Source: Hyphococcus sp.
GTDB lineage: Bacteria > Pseudomonadota > Alphaproteobacteria > Caulobacterales > Parvularculaceae
Assembly (NCBI GenBank): GCA_028289605.1
Contig: JANQON010000007.1
Span: 78,203 to 142,202, forward strand
Reading direction: 5' to 3'
Length of the DNA stretch: 64,000 nt
The notes beneath the pieces were generated by a model that worked only from the letters and a program-made list of their open reading frames with translations, searched no databases and was not told the DNA's origin. Shown here piece by piece: positions 55,801 through 64,000 of this stretch. The position numbers and the translations under genes are program-made. Each line of letters starts with the position of its first letter. Position 1 is the first letter of the stretch.

Positions 55801-55855
55801 CGCCCCTACCTCGGGGCGAGCGCGCGTATATAACGGCGGGTTTCAGCAGCGTCAA
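55801..55855 (-). promoter_or_regulatory. rpsT promoter and leader hairpin
   Basis: On the minus strand TTGACG (55855-55850), 17 bp, then TATATA (55832-55827) is a good promoter. A leader hairpin CGCCCC-GAGGTA-GGGGCG (55818-55801) begins a few bases after the likely start of transcription, about 35 nt before the start codon. Confidence 0.65.
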
Positions 55856-55886
55856 TACGCCGGCAAACCTTTATTTTCAGTCATTT

Positions 55887-56753
55887 TCAGCGCTGGCAGC
55901 CGCTGCAGTAAAAAGTCGATCGACCGGCCTGAACGAGGCGTCGGATCGTCCCGCCGCAGGTCCCGCAATCCTCTCCCTCTCGGGCGTAGACCTCAAATCT
56001 GTGTTGGAAATAGCCCAGCCCGCCTTCGGCGTCCGCAAAATCCCGCAAAGACGAGCCGCCGGCCTCTATAGCGTCGCGCAGAACGTCGACGATCGCCGTA
56101 TGCAACCGCCGGCCTCGCGCGCCGGCGACGCTGGCGGCGCGCCTGCGCGGCGAAATACGGGCTCGAAACAGCGCCTCGCAAGCGTAGATGTTGCCAACCC
56201 CGGCGACGACCCGCTGATCGAGCAAAGCGGCCTTGATCGATGTCGATTTGCCGGCCAGGGCGGCGTTCAGCGTTTCGGCCGTGAATTCATTGCTTAGGGG
56301 CTCAGGGCCCATACCTTTGAAATGACGCGACTCTTCCAGACGGGCGTGATCGACGAGATCCATAAACCCAAATCGGCGCGGATCATTGTAGGTCACCCGC
56401 ACATCCCGTCCGTCCGGCGTCTTTAGGTCGAAAACCACATGGTCGTGACGAGGATCGCCGGCGTTGGCGTGAAAAAAGGATCCCGGCCGAATGGACGAAC
56501 GCGCTTCCGCTGTGAAGCGCCCCGACATTCCAAGGTGCGAGATCAGGGCCTCGCCGCTGGACAATGCGGCGATCAGGTACTTGCCGCGACGGTGCAGGGC
56601 GGCCACCTCGCATCCCACCAAACGGGTTGCGAAGCGGCGCGGCAACGCAAAGCGCAGATCCCGTCGGCGGGTCTCAACATGCTCGAAGCGGCTTCCCAGC
56701 ATCACCGGCTCGAGGCCTCTGCGGACCGTTTCAACCTCAGGCAGCTCCGGCAA
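55887..56753 (-). CDS. mutM: formamidopyrimidine-DNA glycosylase
   Basis: I choose the TTG at 56753. AAGGAG lies six bases ahead, and translation then begins [17 protein letters not shown], placing the catalytic proline at position 2. A GTG start five codons upstream would bury that proline and lie over the ribosome site. The 288-residue product has Glu3, [14 protein letters not shown] and the zinc finger [26 protein letters not shown]. It removes 8-oxoguanine and cuts the strand. Confidence 0.95.
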   Translation of the reverse strand: MPELPEVETVRRGLEPVMLGSRFEHVETRRRDLRFALPRRFATRLVGCEVAALHRRGKYLIAALSSGEALISHLGMSGRFTAEARSSIRPGSFFHANAGDPRHDHVVFDLKTPDGRDVRVTYNDPRRFGFMDLVDHARLEESRHFKGMGPEPLSNEFTAETLNAALAGKSTSIKAALLDQRVVAGVGNIYACEALFRARISPRRRAASVAGARGRRLHTAIVDVLRDAIEAGGSSLRDFADAEGGLGYFQHRFEVYAREGEDCGTCGGTIRRLVQAGRSTFYCSGCQR

Positions 56754-56856
56754 TCTTCGCTCCTTCACTCAAAAACCCAGGCTCATTCCGGATTTGACAC
56801 CGCCTGACAAGCAAAACTAGCATCCTCATCGGGAAGCGACCTCGGGGCGGGCACAG

Positions 56857-57966
56857 ATGTCAGACACCAATAAGACGAGTTCAAGCGCCGTGCGCGGCGA
56901 CACACTGCCAGTCGGCAATCGGTCGACAATTCTGGCGATGTTGTGGATCGGCTTTTACACCACCATTCTCAACATTTTCACCCTTACGATTTTCCGGTTT
57001 TGGGGCCGCACCCATTTTCGGCGGCGGCTGTGGGCCGACACTTTCGTCGGCGATGATTCCATCGAATACACCGGTCGCGGGCTAGAACTCTTTATCGGGT
57101 TCGTCATCGCCATTTTCACCCTGATGGTTCCTTTTGTCGGCGCCGTCGTAGCAGCGCAATTGCTCCTAGGGCCGGAAATGCTGGTCCTCGTGATCATTCC
57201 GCTCTATCTCGCGCTGTTTGTGATTATCGGAATCGCGATTTTTCTAGCGCGCCGATACCATCTTTCGCGCACCCGCTATCGCGGCATTCGCTTTGCGCAG
57301 ACCGGCTCAGCGATCGGATACGGTTTCGCTGCGTTCGGATACGGCATTCTCACGGCGATCACCCTTGGCTGGTTCGGACCGGAAGCGCGCATCCGCCTTT
57401 CACGCCGGATGTGGGACAACGCCTATTTCGGCAGTGAAAAATTCTCCTTCGCCAACACCGAAGAGGCGATGCGAGAGCCGGTGTATGCGAGTTTTGCGGT
57501 GGCGTGGGTCGGCGGCATCCTGGCCTATGGCGTTTGGGTGGCGTGGTTGACATTGGAGATGGGCGGGTCGGATTTTGACCCCGCCGCAACGCAGGACGTT
57601 GAGTTTATCGTCCGGCTCTATCTTTCGATGATTCCGCTCATCATTTTTATCGGCCTCGCCCTGGCGTGGCATGAAGCGGTCATGATCCGTCGCATTATCA
57701 AAAGCCTCGAAGTCGGCGGGCTGAGAATGTCGTCCCGGATATCCACATTCGACATTATCGAGCTCACCATCACCAACGTGCTGTTGCTGATTGTTACCCT
57801 CGGATTCGGTTTCATGTCCGTACAGATGCGAGTCTGGCGACGCGTCGCCAATCGCATGTCTCTCGACGGCGAAATCGACTTCGCGACGATCAAGCAAAAC
57901 GAGCATATGGCGCCGAGCCAGGGCGAAGGGCTCGCTGACGGTCTCGACATTATTTCGAATTTCTGA
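56857..57966 (+). CDS. DUF898 (YjgN-type) membrane protein
   Basis: This 369-residue protein has about six to eight membrane segments and the repeated YjgN mark FYTTILNIFTLTIFRFWGRTHFRRRLWADTFVGDDSIEYTGRGLELF, then TRYRGIRFAQTGSAIGYGF and TLGWFGPEARIRLSRRMWDNAYFG. The family is uncharacterised. Its stop shares a base with the next start (TGATG). It is divergent from mutM. Confidence 0.87.
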   Translation: MSDTNKTSSSAVRGDTLPVGNRSTILAMLWIGFYTTILNIFTLTIFRFWGRTHFRRRLWADTFVGDDSIEYTGRGLELFIGFVIAIFTLMVPFVGAVVAAQLLLGPEMLVLVIIPLYLALFVIIGIAIFLARRYHLSRTRYRGIRFAQTGSAIGYGFAAFGYGILTAITLGWFGPEARIRLSRRMWDNAYFGSEKFSFANTEEAMREPVYASFAVAWVGGILAYGVWVAWLTLEMGGSDFDPAATQDVEFIVRLYLSMIPLIIFIGLALAWHEAVMIRRIIKSLEVGGLRMSSRISTFDIIELTITNVLLLIVTLGFGFMSVQMRVWRRVANRMSLDGEIDFATIKQNEHMAPSQGEGLADGLDIISNF

Positions 57967-59057
57967 TGGGGCCGCGGTTCGAGGGTCGGTTTTTCGACGG
58001 CGAAAGCGCCAACGCGCTGCCCGCCGCCGCAACCTTTGAGGCGGGCGGATTGTTCGTGGAATTGCCGAGCCGGCAATTCTCCTGGCGATATCGCGACATT
58101 GTTGTTCTGGACGCGCAAGGGGACGCGTGTCGGCTCAGCGCAAAACACGAGCCTGATGCGGCGCTTGTGTTGCCGGCGGACGCACGCATCGCGCTTCGTG
58201 AGGCCGCGCCCCGACTTCACGGCCCCCATGTCGCCGGGCGACGCCTCGGCGCAGCAGTCGCGATCATGATTCTCGTCGCCGGCGCGGTGGCGGCGTTGCT
58301 GTTTTTCGGCGTGCCGGCGGCGTCCGGACCAATGGCGAACGCCACGCCGAAGAGCTTTGAAACCCGCATCGGCGCCAATATGGCGGCGCAGATCCAGACC
58401 GTCTTTCGCCGGTGCGGCAGCGATGAAGCCAACGCCCTCATCGCGCCGGTCCTCTCGGATATGGCCGAAAAGGGCGATGTCGGTTTCGACATCGAGTTCG
58501 CATTTGTCAGAACCGGCGCGCCAAACGCGTTCGCCCTGCCCGGCGGCCAGGTGATGGCGACGTCCGGGCTGATGGACGCCGTCGGAGAGGATCAGGAAGC
58601 GTTCCTTGCCGTTATGGCCCATGAACTCGGCCATGTGCGCGGGCGAGACGGCCTGCGCGCGTTTTATCGGAACGCCGGCCTAGGCGTGCTCCTTGAAATC
58701 GTCACCGGCGGATCCGGACTGGCGCAGCAAGCCGTGCTTCTGGGCGGTCAGTTGACCCAACTTCGCCACACGCGCCATCAGGAAACGCAAGCGGACGCGG
58801 CCGCTTTCGAGATCATGGAACGCACGGGCCTCGACCCGGCGGCCCTGGCGCGTGCGTTCGAAGCGATCACCGACCATATCGGCGAAATCGAAGACGGCGA
58901 CGAGGACCGGGACCTTCCCAATTGGCTCAAAACCCATCCCGATACGGATGAGCGCATCGCAGCGGCGAAGGCGCGGACCGGCGACGCCGGCCCCTTGCCC
59001 CTGACGCCGGAAGAATGGGCGGTCGTCTCCGCAGCGTGTCGGAAAAAGGCTGACTAG
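57966..59057 (+). CDS. M48-family membrane metalloprotease
   Basis: This 363-residue protein has a soluble N-terminal part of about 95 residues, one membrane helix (RLGAAVAIMILVAGAVAALLFFG), then a periplasmic-side peptidase domain with NAFALPGGQVMATSGLMDAV, VMAHELGHVRGRDGL (HELGH) and ETQADAAAFEIMERTGLD (third ligand). It resembles BepA/YfgC-type M48 enzymes. It is translationally coupled to the DUF898 gene, a pairing that recurs in bacteria (recalled). DUF898 may present substrates; that is inference. Confidence 0.88.
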   Translation: MGPRFEGRFFDGESANALPAAATFEAGGLFVELPSRQFSWRYRDIVVLDAQGDACRLSAKHEPDAALVLPADARIALREAAPRLHGPHVAGRRLGAAVAIMILVAGAVAALLFFGVPAASGPMANATPKSFETRIGANMAAQIQTVFRRCGSDEANALIAPVLSDMAEKGDVGFDIEFAFVRTGAPNAFALPGGQVMATSGLMDAVGEDQEAFLAVMAHELGHVRGRDGLRAFYRNAGLGVLLEIVTGGSGLAQQAVLLGGQLTQLRHTRHQETQADAAAFEIMERTGLDPAALARAFEAITDHIGEIEDGDEDRDLPNWLKTHPDTDERIAAAKARTGDAGPLPLTPEEWAVVSAACRKKAD

Positions 59058-59124
59058 CCGTTCGATCCGCAGGGAATGGCGGGAACGGCTTTTTTTGGCT
59101 ATGCTGCGCCGCGGGAGTGCGGGC

Positions 59125-61200
59125 ATGGTCGACACGCATTATCGCGCCTTTATCAGCTACAGCCATCGCGACCGCGAGGCTGGCGAACACCTGCATCGAA
59201 AACTGGAACACTACCGTGTTCCGGCCAAACTCGTCGGCGCGCTGACCAAAGAAGGCTCCGTGCCGCGGCGGCTCACGCCGATATTTCGCGATCGCGAGGA
59301 TTTGCCGACATCGGGCGATCTCACGGCGAGTGTAGAACGCGCGCTGGAGCGGTCGCGGTTCCTGATCGTTTTGTGCTCTCCCGCATCGGCCAAGTCGGAA
59401 TGGGTCGACAAGGAAGTGGCGCGTTTCAAAACGCTTCATGGCGAGAATCGCGTCCTGGGCGTCATTCTGGATAATCACGAGACGGCGGCCGTCACGGATC
59501 CGGAGAATTTGTTTCCGCCGGCCCTGCGCTTTCGCGTTGACAGCACGGGCGCCGTAACCGACGAGCCCGTGGAGCCGCTCGCCGCAGATCTGCGCGAGCG
59601 CGGCGACGGCGAGAAGTTTGGGTTTTTGAAAGTCGTCGCCGGACTTATCGGCGTCAATCTCGACGATCTGATCCGCCGCGACCAAAACCGCCGCAACACG
59701 GAAATGAAATACGCGTTGGGCGCGGCCCTCGCTATCGTTGTGATTATGGGCGGCCTCACCTGGTTCGCCGTCGACGCCCGCGACGAAGCGCGGTTGCAAC
59801 GCAATCAGGCCGAAGAGCTCGTGGAATTCATGCTCACCGACCTGAAAGCAAAACTGGAAACGGTGGGTCGGCTCGACGCCCTCGATTCCACCGGTGAAAA
59901 GCTGCTTGAGTACTACGCCGCGCAAGACAAGAAAGGCCTCGACGCCGACAGCCTCGGGCGACGGGCGCGCGCGCAGCTCATGGTGGGCGACATCGATCAA
60001 CGCCGCAATGATCTGACCTCGGCGTTGGCCGCCTACGAAGCGGCGGCGGCGACGACGCAAGAATTGCTGAACCGCGAACCAAACAATCAGGATCGCATCT
60101 TCGAACACGCCCAAAGCGTCTTCTGGGTTGGGTATATCGCGCTGGAGCGCCGCGACAACGAAGCGGCGGAGAAACAGTTTCGCGAATATGTTCGCCTGTC
60201 GGAGAAACTCGTCAGCCTCGATGGCGAAAACCCCGATTGGCGCATGGAAGTCGCCTATGCGACCAGCGCGCTCGGCTCGCTCAAATACAATGAGGGCGAG
60301 TACGACGCAGCGGCGGACTACTTTGAGCAGTCTACCAACGCATGGAGAACGTTAAGCGGCGCCGGCGATAATGAAGACGCCATCGCCTTTGACCTCGCCC
60401 ATTCGCTGTCTTGGTTGGCGTTGGCGGAGAGAGAGCGCGGCGAGTTTGATCGAGTCATTGCAATTATTGAAGAGCAACTCGGGATTTATGAGCTTTTGTC
60501 GAAAAACAGGACCGATGACGTTCAGATTGTGGAACTGGTGTCCTATGCGCAGCGCCGACTTGCAGAAGCTCATATTTTTATCGGCGACTTAAACGGGGCC
60601 GAAACTGCGATTGAGAGCGCCAAAGGGAATGCTGACCGACTGTTGAACCGCGAGGAAGAAAACGCGGCATGGAAAATCAACGCGATCCGCATTCGCATCC
60701 TCCACTCGGATCTCAGCAGTTTTCGCGGAGACAACCAGCAGGAAGTTGCTAGAGCCAAGGCCGCTGTGGCAATGGCTGAAGACATATTGGCCATGAATGA
60801 AAAAAATGTTGATGCGCGAAACGTGCTTGCAGAAGCGCTGTCTCGACGCGTTTTGGCAGGCGGAGAGGAATCTGAAATTCGAGATGCGGTTGCATCGCTC
60901 TCCAACCTCTTCAGTCAGGCGATCGTGTCCGGTGCGCAAGAAACCGATGAGATCGTCGGAATAGCCGGTCACGCCCTTTCCGTTTTTGAAGCGCAGTCAG
61001 GCGATACTGAGAAGTCAAAGTACTTTGCGCGCAGCGCATTTGACCAACTCTCGCAGAGTGAAAAACCGCTTTCGACAGCCTTGCGCTTTACAAAACTGAG
61101 GCTGTGCAGGACCCTGGAACGGGACGATGACTGTGGTGAAATCGCCGCTCGCCTTGAAGAATCTGGCTTTCGGCACCCAGAATTTGCAGCTTCGCTGTAG
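59125..61200 (+). CDS. TIR-domain, transmembrane, TPR-repeat protein
   Basis: The ATG at 59125 has GGGAG seven bases ahead; the frame is open 30 nt further. The 691-residue product has a TIR domain at about 4-130 (YRAFISYSHRDREAGEHLHRKLE; FRDREDLPTSGDL; RSRFLIVLCSPASAKSEWVDKEV). Glu97 in SEWVDKE sits at the place of the catalytic Glu of TIR NADases. A single membrane helix (about 194-216) follows, then about 470 residues of TPR-like helices (QLMVGDIDQRRNDLTSALAAYEAA; WVGYIALERRDNEAAEKQF). TIR faces the cytoplasm and TPRs the periplasm, or the reverse. It follows the M48 gene by 67 bp. Confidence 0.9.
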   Translation: MVDTHYRAFISYSHRDREAGEHLHRKLEHYRVPAKLVGALTKEGSVPRRLTPIFRDREDLPTSGDLTASVERALERSRFLIVLCSPASAKSEWVDKEVARFKTLHGENRVLGVILDNHETAAVTDPENLFPPALRFRVDSTGAVTDEPVEPLAADLRERGDGEKFGFLKVVAGLIGVNLDDLIRRDQNRRNTEMKYALGAALAIVVIMGGLTWFAVDARDEARLQRNQAEELVEFMLTDLKAKLETVGRLDALDSTGEKLLEYYAAQDKKGLDADSLGRRARAQLMVGDIDQRRNDLTSALAAYEAAAATTQELLNREPNNQDRIFEHAQSVFWVGYIALERRDNEAAEKQFREYVRLSEKLVSLDGENPDWRMEVAYATSALGSLKYNEGEYDAAADYFEQSTNAWRTLSGAGDNEDAIAFDLAHSLSWLALAERERGEFDRVIAIIEEQLGIYELLSKNRTDDVQIVELVSYAQRRLAEAHIFIGDLNGAETAIESAKGNADRLLNREEENAAWKINAIRIRILHSDLSSFRGDNQQEVARAKAAVAMAEDILAMNEKNVDARNVLAEALSRRVLAGGEESEIRDAVASLSNLFSQAIVSGAQETDEIVGIAGHALSVFEAQSGDTEKSKYFARSAFDQLSQSEKPLSTALRFTKLRLCRTLERDDDCGEIAARLEESGFRHPEFAASL

Positions 61201-61280
61201 GAAAGCTCGGCGGTGTTTACGCGAGGCCGCCGCGGCGATAGGCTTTGAAGGGCGTCAGCGGGAAACCGGGGAGACTTATT

Positions 61281-61871
61281 ATGCTGTATAGAAATTGGGC
61301 GCGAAACGCGTTTGGGGTCGTTGGATTGATCGCGCTGTCGGCTTGTTGTCACGTCGGCACAAAGCCGGCGCCGTCGGTTGGCGAGATCGACGCACCGACC
61401 TCCGTGAACGTTACGCAAAACCCAGACGGCTCGTTCAATTTTGAATACGAAGGCTCGTTCGCTGACAGTGCGGGAAATTTTGACCTGTCAAAACCGCCGG
61501 CGTTAGGAAACCGCGTTGTTCTTGAGTTCACAATCGATGGGGATTCAGCGCCCGGTCTCACCTTCGAACCCGAAGGGCGCGACGCGATATTCATCGCCCT
61601 GGAGGAACGGACACGATACAAGGATGAAGCTGGCGAAGTGCAACCTCGTGCGCAACGTTATCAAGGTCCAACTGTCGGCTACGGGCAGTCGCCCCAAGAA
61701 CCCTATCAGGGCGATCAGTTCTTTGATTTCAATGTGACGAACAATGGACGCACGCTGAGAGTTACAGACCGTAACGACGACGGGCTCACCTATCGCTACT
61801 CTTTGCGATTCAGACTTGACGGCGAATCAGTCGTGCATGATCCGCGCATCCGGAACGGAAAGATTAACTGA
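61281..61871 (+). CDS. putative lipoprotein, hypothetical
   Basis: GGGGAGA precedes the ATG; the ORF opens slightly earlier. The 196-residue product has a leader with LIALSACCHVG (lipobox, Cys22 or 23). The mature chain is beta-rich and charged (SVNVTQNPDGSFNFEYEGSF; FDFNVTNNGRTLRVTDRNDDGLTYRYSLRFRLDG). No family is recognised. It lies 80 bp after the TIR gene on the same strand. Confidence 0.65.
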   Translation: MLYRNWARNAFGVVGLIALSACCHVGTKPAPSVGEIDAPTSVNVTQNPDGSFNFEYEGSFADSAGNFDLSKPPALGNRVVLEFTIDGDSAPGLTFEPEGRDAIFIALEERTRYKDEAGEVQPRAQRYQGPTVGYGQSPQEPYQGDQFFDFNVTNNGRTLRVTDRNDDGLTYRYSLRFRLDGESVVHDPRIRNGKIN

Positions 61872-61909
61872 CTGTTGTTTCGGGGCGCGGCCCTAGCGCA
61901 ATTCAAACC

Positions 61910-61939
61910 AAAAAAACCCCCGGCTTTCGCCGGGGGTTT
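61910..61939. terminator. bidirectional Rho-independent terminator of rpsA and the lipoprotein gene
   Basis: CCCCCGGC (61917-61924) pairs with GCCGGGGG (61929-61936) over TTTC. The A7 run on its left becomes U7 for rpsA on the minus strand; TTTCTT follows on the plus strand. Confidence 0.92.
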
Positions 61940-61964
61940 CTTCGTTCGTAAGCTGACAGGGCGA

Positions 61965-63674
61965 TCAGTCTTTCTTTTCGCCCTCTTTGAGCGCGGCGCC
62001 CAGAATGTCGCCGAGAGAAGCGCCTGAGTCGGCGGAGCCGAACTGTTCGACCGCTTCTTTTTCTTCTGCAACTTCGCGCGCCTTGATCGAGACGTTGATG
62101 CGCCGCGTCTTGGAATCGATCGACGTGACGCGGGCGTCCACTTTGTCGCCGACCGCAAAGCGATCCGGACGCTGCTCGGAGCGTTCCTTGGAGAGGTCCG
62201 ACTTGCGGATGAAAGCCTTGGGCCCATCCGAACCGCCGATCTGGACTTCGATGCCGCCGGTTTCGATGGCTGTCACCGTGCAGGTGACATCCGCGCCTTT
62301 GCGCAGTTCGCCAATCGCTTCCATCGGATCGGAGCCGACTTGTTTGACGCCAAGCGAAATACGCTCTTTCTCGGCGTCGACGTCGAGGATCTTCGCTTTG
62401 ACCATCTGGCCTTTTTCGTAGTCCTTGATCGCGTCCTCGCCGGAGCGGTTCCAGTCGAGATCGGAGAGGTGGACCATGCCGTCCATCTCTTCGGTGAGAC
62501 CGACAAAAAGGCCGAACTCGGTGATGTTTTTGATTTCGCCCTCGATGACGGAGCCGATGGGGTGTTCTTCGGCGAAGCGCTCCCACGGATTGTCGAGGCA
62601 CTGTTTCAGACCGAGGGAAATCCGACGCTTCGATTCGTCGACTTCCAGCACCATCACTTCGACTTCCTGAGACGTCGAAACGATCTTGCCCGGATGAACG
62701 TTCTTCTTCACCCAGCTCATTTCCGAGACGTGGACGAGGCCTTCGATGCCGTCTTCGAGCTCAACAAACGCGCCGTAGTCGGTAATGTTCGTGACTTTGC
62801 CGCTGAATTTGGCGCCCATCGGGTATTTCGCGGCGACGCCTTCCCACGGATCCGGCGTCAGTTGCTTGATGCCGAGGGAAATACGATGCGTCTCCGGATT
62901 GATCTTGATGATCTTGACGCGGACCGTGTCGTTCACGCCCAGAACCTCGGAAGGATGGTTGACCCGGCTCCACGACATATCGGTGACGTGAAGGAGACCG
63001 TCGACGCCCGGCGCAAGTTCCACGAAGGCGCCGTAGTCGGTGATGTTCTTCACAACGCCGTCGCGCTCGTCTCCTTCGGAAAGCTCCTTGACGACTTCCT
63101 GGCGATGTTCGGCCCGATCCTCCTCGAGGATGGAGCGGCGAGACACCACGATATTGCCGCGGCGCTTGTCCATTTTCAGGATGCGGAACGGCTGCGGGAT
63201 ATTCATCAACGGGCCGGCGTCGCGGACAGGACGAATGTCGACCTGACTGCCCGGCAAGAAAGCGACGGCGCCGCCGAGATCGACAGTGAAGCCGCCCTTG
63301 ACGCGATTGAAGATTTCGCCGTCCACGCGTTCGCCTTTTTCGAAGATCTTTTCAAGGCGATCCCAGGCCTCTTCGCGCCGCGCTTTTTCGCGGCTGATGA
63401 CCGCTTCGCCAAGCGCGTTTTCAACGCGTTCGATATAAACTTCGACTTCGTCGCCGACGCTTAAATCGGCGGGCTTGCCGGGTTGGGAGAATTCTTTGAG
63501 AGGAACGCGGCCTTCGGTTTTCAGGCCGACGTCGATGACCGCGACATCTTTTTCGATGGCGGTGATTTTTCCTTTGACGACCGTTTCTTCAAAATCCTGG
63601 CGGTCGACAAGAGAGGCTTCAAGCATTTCCGCGAAAGCGTCGCGGGTTGGGTTAAGGGTTTCCGTTTGAGACAC
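61965..63674 (-). CDS. rpsA: 30S ribosomal protein S1
   Basis: I place the start at the GTG 63674 (MSQTETLNPTRDAFAEMLEASL); the frame is open further upstream but is not S1-like. The 569-residue protein has six S1 motifs (e.g. GKITAIEKDVAVIDVGLKTEGRV; VKNITDYGAFVELAPGVDGLLHVTDMSW; GEIKNITEFGLFVGLTEEMDGMVHLSDL). It helps bring mRNA to the 30S. GGAG is about 14 nt ahead. cmk is upstream as usual. Confidence 0.97.
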   Translation of the reverse strand: MSQTETLNPTRDAFAEMLEASLVDRQDFEETVVKGKITAIEKDVAVIDVGLKTEGRVPLKEFSQPGKPADLSVGDEVEVYIERVENALGEAVISREKARREEAWDRLEKIFEKGERVDGEIFNRVKGGFTVDLGGAVAFLPGSQVDIRPVRDAGPLMNIPQPFRILKMDKRRGNIVVSRRSILEEDRAEHRQEVVKELSEGDERDGVVKNITDYGAFVELAPGVDGLLHVTDMSWSRVNHPSEVLGVNDTVRVKIIKINPETHRISLGIKQLTPDPWEGVAAKYPMGAKFSGKVTNITDYGAFVELEDGIEGLVHVSEMSWVKKNVHPGKIVSTSQEVEVMVLEVDESKRRISLGLKQCLDNPWERFAEEHPIGSVIEGEIKNITEFGLFVGLTEEMDGMVHLSDLDWNRSGEDAIKDYEKGQMVKAKILDVDAEKERISLGVKQVGSDPMEAIGELRKGADVTCTVTAIETGGIEVQIGGSDGPKAFIRKSDLSKERSEQRPDRFAVGDKVDARVTSIDSKTRRINVSIKAREVAEEKEAVEQFGSADSGASLGDILGAALKEGEKKD

Positions 63675-63864
63675 GTTAGGTCTTTTACTCCAAGTGGTTC
63701 GGCGAAAGCCGCTTTGCGATGAGGCCGACCGGTTGATCCGGCGGTCTTTCCGCCGAGCCTCGAAAGCCGACGGACGGTTGAGCCGAGTTAAAGTTAGCGG
63801 CGCATCTTCTCGGAGCGGACGGACACAAAAACCCGCTTTTGCAAGCCGGCGGCGAAACGGGCCT

Positions 63865-64000
63865 TCAGCCCTCGCCGCAGCGCCGCAAAGCGCCGTCAAT
63901 CACGCGGCGCGCCGCCGCGAAGGCCGCGTCTATAGACAAATGAGTGGTGTCAAGCAACTCCGCGCCCTCAGCCCTCGCCAGCGGCGCGTCGGCGCGGCCC
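63865..64000 (-). CDS. cmk: cytidylate kinase (3' end)
   Basis: The last 45 codons of the frame read on the minus strand give RADAPLARAEGAELLDTTHLSIDAAFAAARRVID and a short tail. The LLDTTHLSID stretch is the typical C-terminus of cytidylate kinase, which makes CDP and dCDP. The cmk-rpsA order is classic. Most of the gene lies right of the window. Confidence 0.9.
   Translation of the reverse strand, partial: GRADAPLARAEGAELLDTTHLSIDAAFAAARRVIDGALRRCGEG

Noticed and set aside
58927..60114. 395-residue antisense frame over the M48/TIR genes
   Set aside because: Low-complexity Arg-rich shadow opposite two well-supported genes.

Overview
The window is GC-rich chromosomal DNA from an alphaproteobacterium. 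The evidence is the gene order folK-rpoZ-rsh-pyrE-pdxJ-acpS-lepB-rnc-era with recO and parC nearby, rplU with a Lys/Ala linker and a helix-hairpin-helix tail followed by rpmA, cmk beside rpsA, and mutM-rpsT-dnaA-dnaN-recF-gyrB on one strand. The many secreted, outer-membrane and M48 genes would fit the Parvularculales/Caulobacterales side of the class. That placement is inference; no rRNA is present. I see no insertion sequence, integrase, prophage or CRISPR array, so this looks like core chromosome with accessory inserts.

Layout. (1) 1-8 kb: parC (partial), recO and era lie on the minus strand, but two plus-strand blocks sit between them: an M48 metalloprotease, a membrane protein and an alpha/beta hydrolase (409-4009), and a poly-proline lipoprotein metallopeptidase with a second lipoprotein (4845-7088). 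(2) 7-14.8 kb: a tight minus-strand housekeeping run from folK to era, many genes joined by 1-14 nt overlaps. (3) 14.9-18.5 kb: a NYN-domain protein, a family 5 uracil-DNA glycosylase and a membrane protein, then dapA-smpB-isoprenylcysteine methyltransferase-like. (4) 18.7-24.7 kb: a lytic transglycosylase, tRNA-Ser(GCT), a secreted coiled-coil protein, an outer-membrane barrel and a CurA-like reductase. (5) 24.9-32.8 kb: a glycine-zipper lipoprotein, an esterase with two small overlapping genes, a TonB-dependent receptor, a FAH-family hydrolase, a ketopantoate-reductase-like protein, trxB and a DUF302 protein. (6) 32.8-39.9 kb: three DUF11-type envelope genes, one encoding 1681 residues, around an AT-rich divergent promoter region. 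(7) 40-48.5 kb: tRNA-Ser(CGA), rplU-rpmA, GNAT, DUF2855, patatin, enoyl-CoA hydratase, DsbA-like, a beta-helix protein, a cold-shock gene, tRNA-Arg(CCG) and a TraB/GumN protein. (8) 48.5-56.8 kb: the replication and repair block gyrB-recF-dnaN-dnaA-rpsT-mutM. (9) 56.9-61.9 kb: a DUF898 membrane protein, a second M48 protease, a TIR-TM-TPR protein and a lipoprotein. (10) rpsA and the 3' end of cmk.

The best candidates for something undescribed are the DUF11 triad (32.8-39.9 kb) and the DUF898/M48/TIR-TPR/lipoprotein row (56.9-61.9 kb). Functions are assigned from motifs read by eye; no database search was run.
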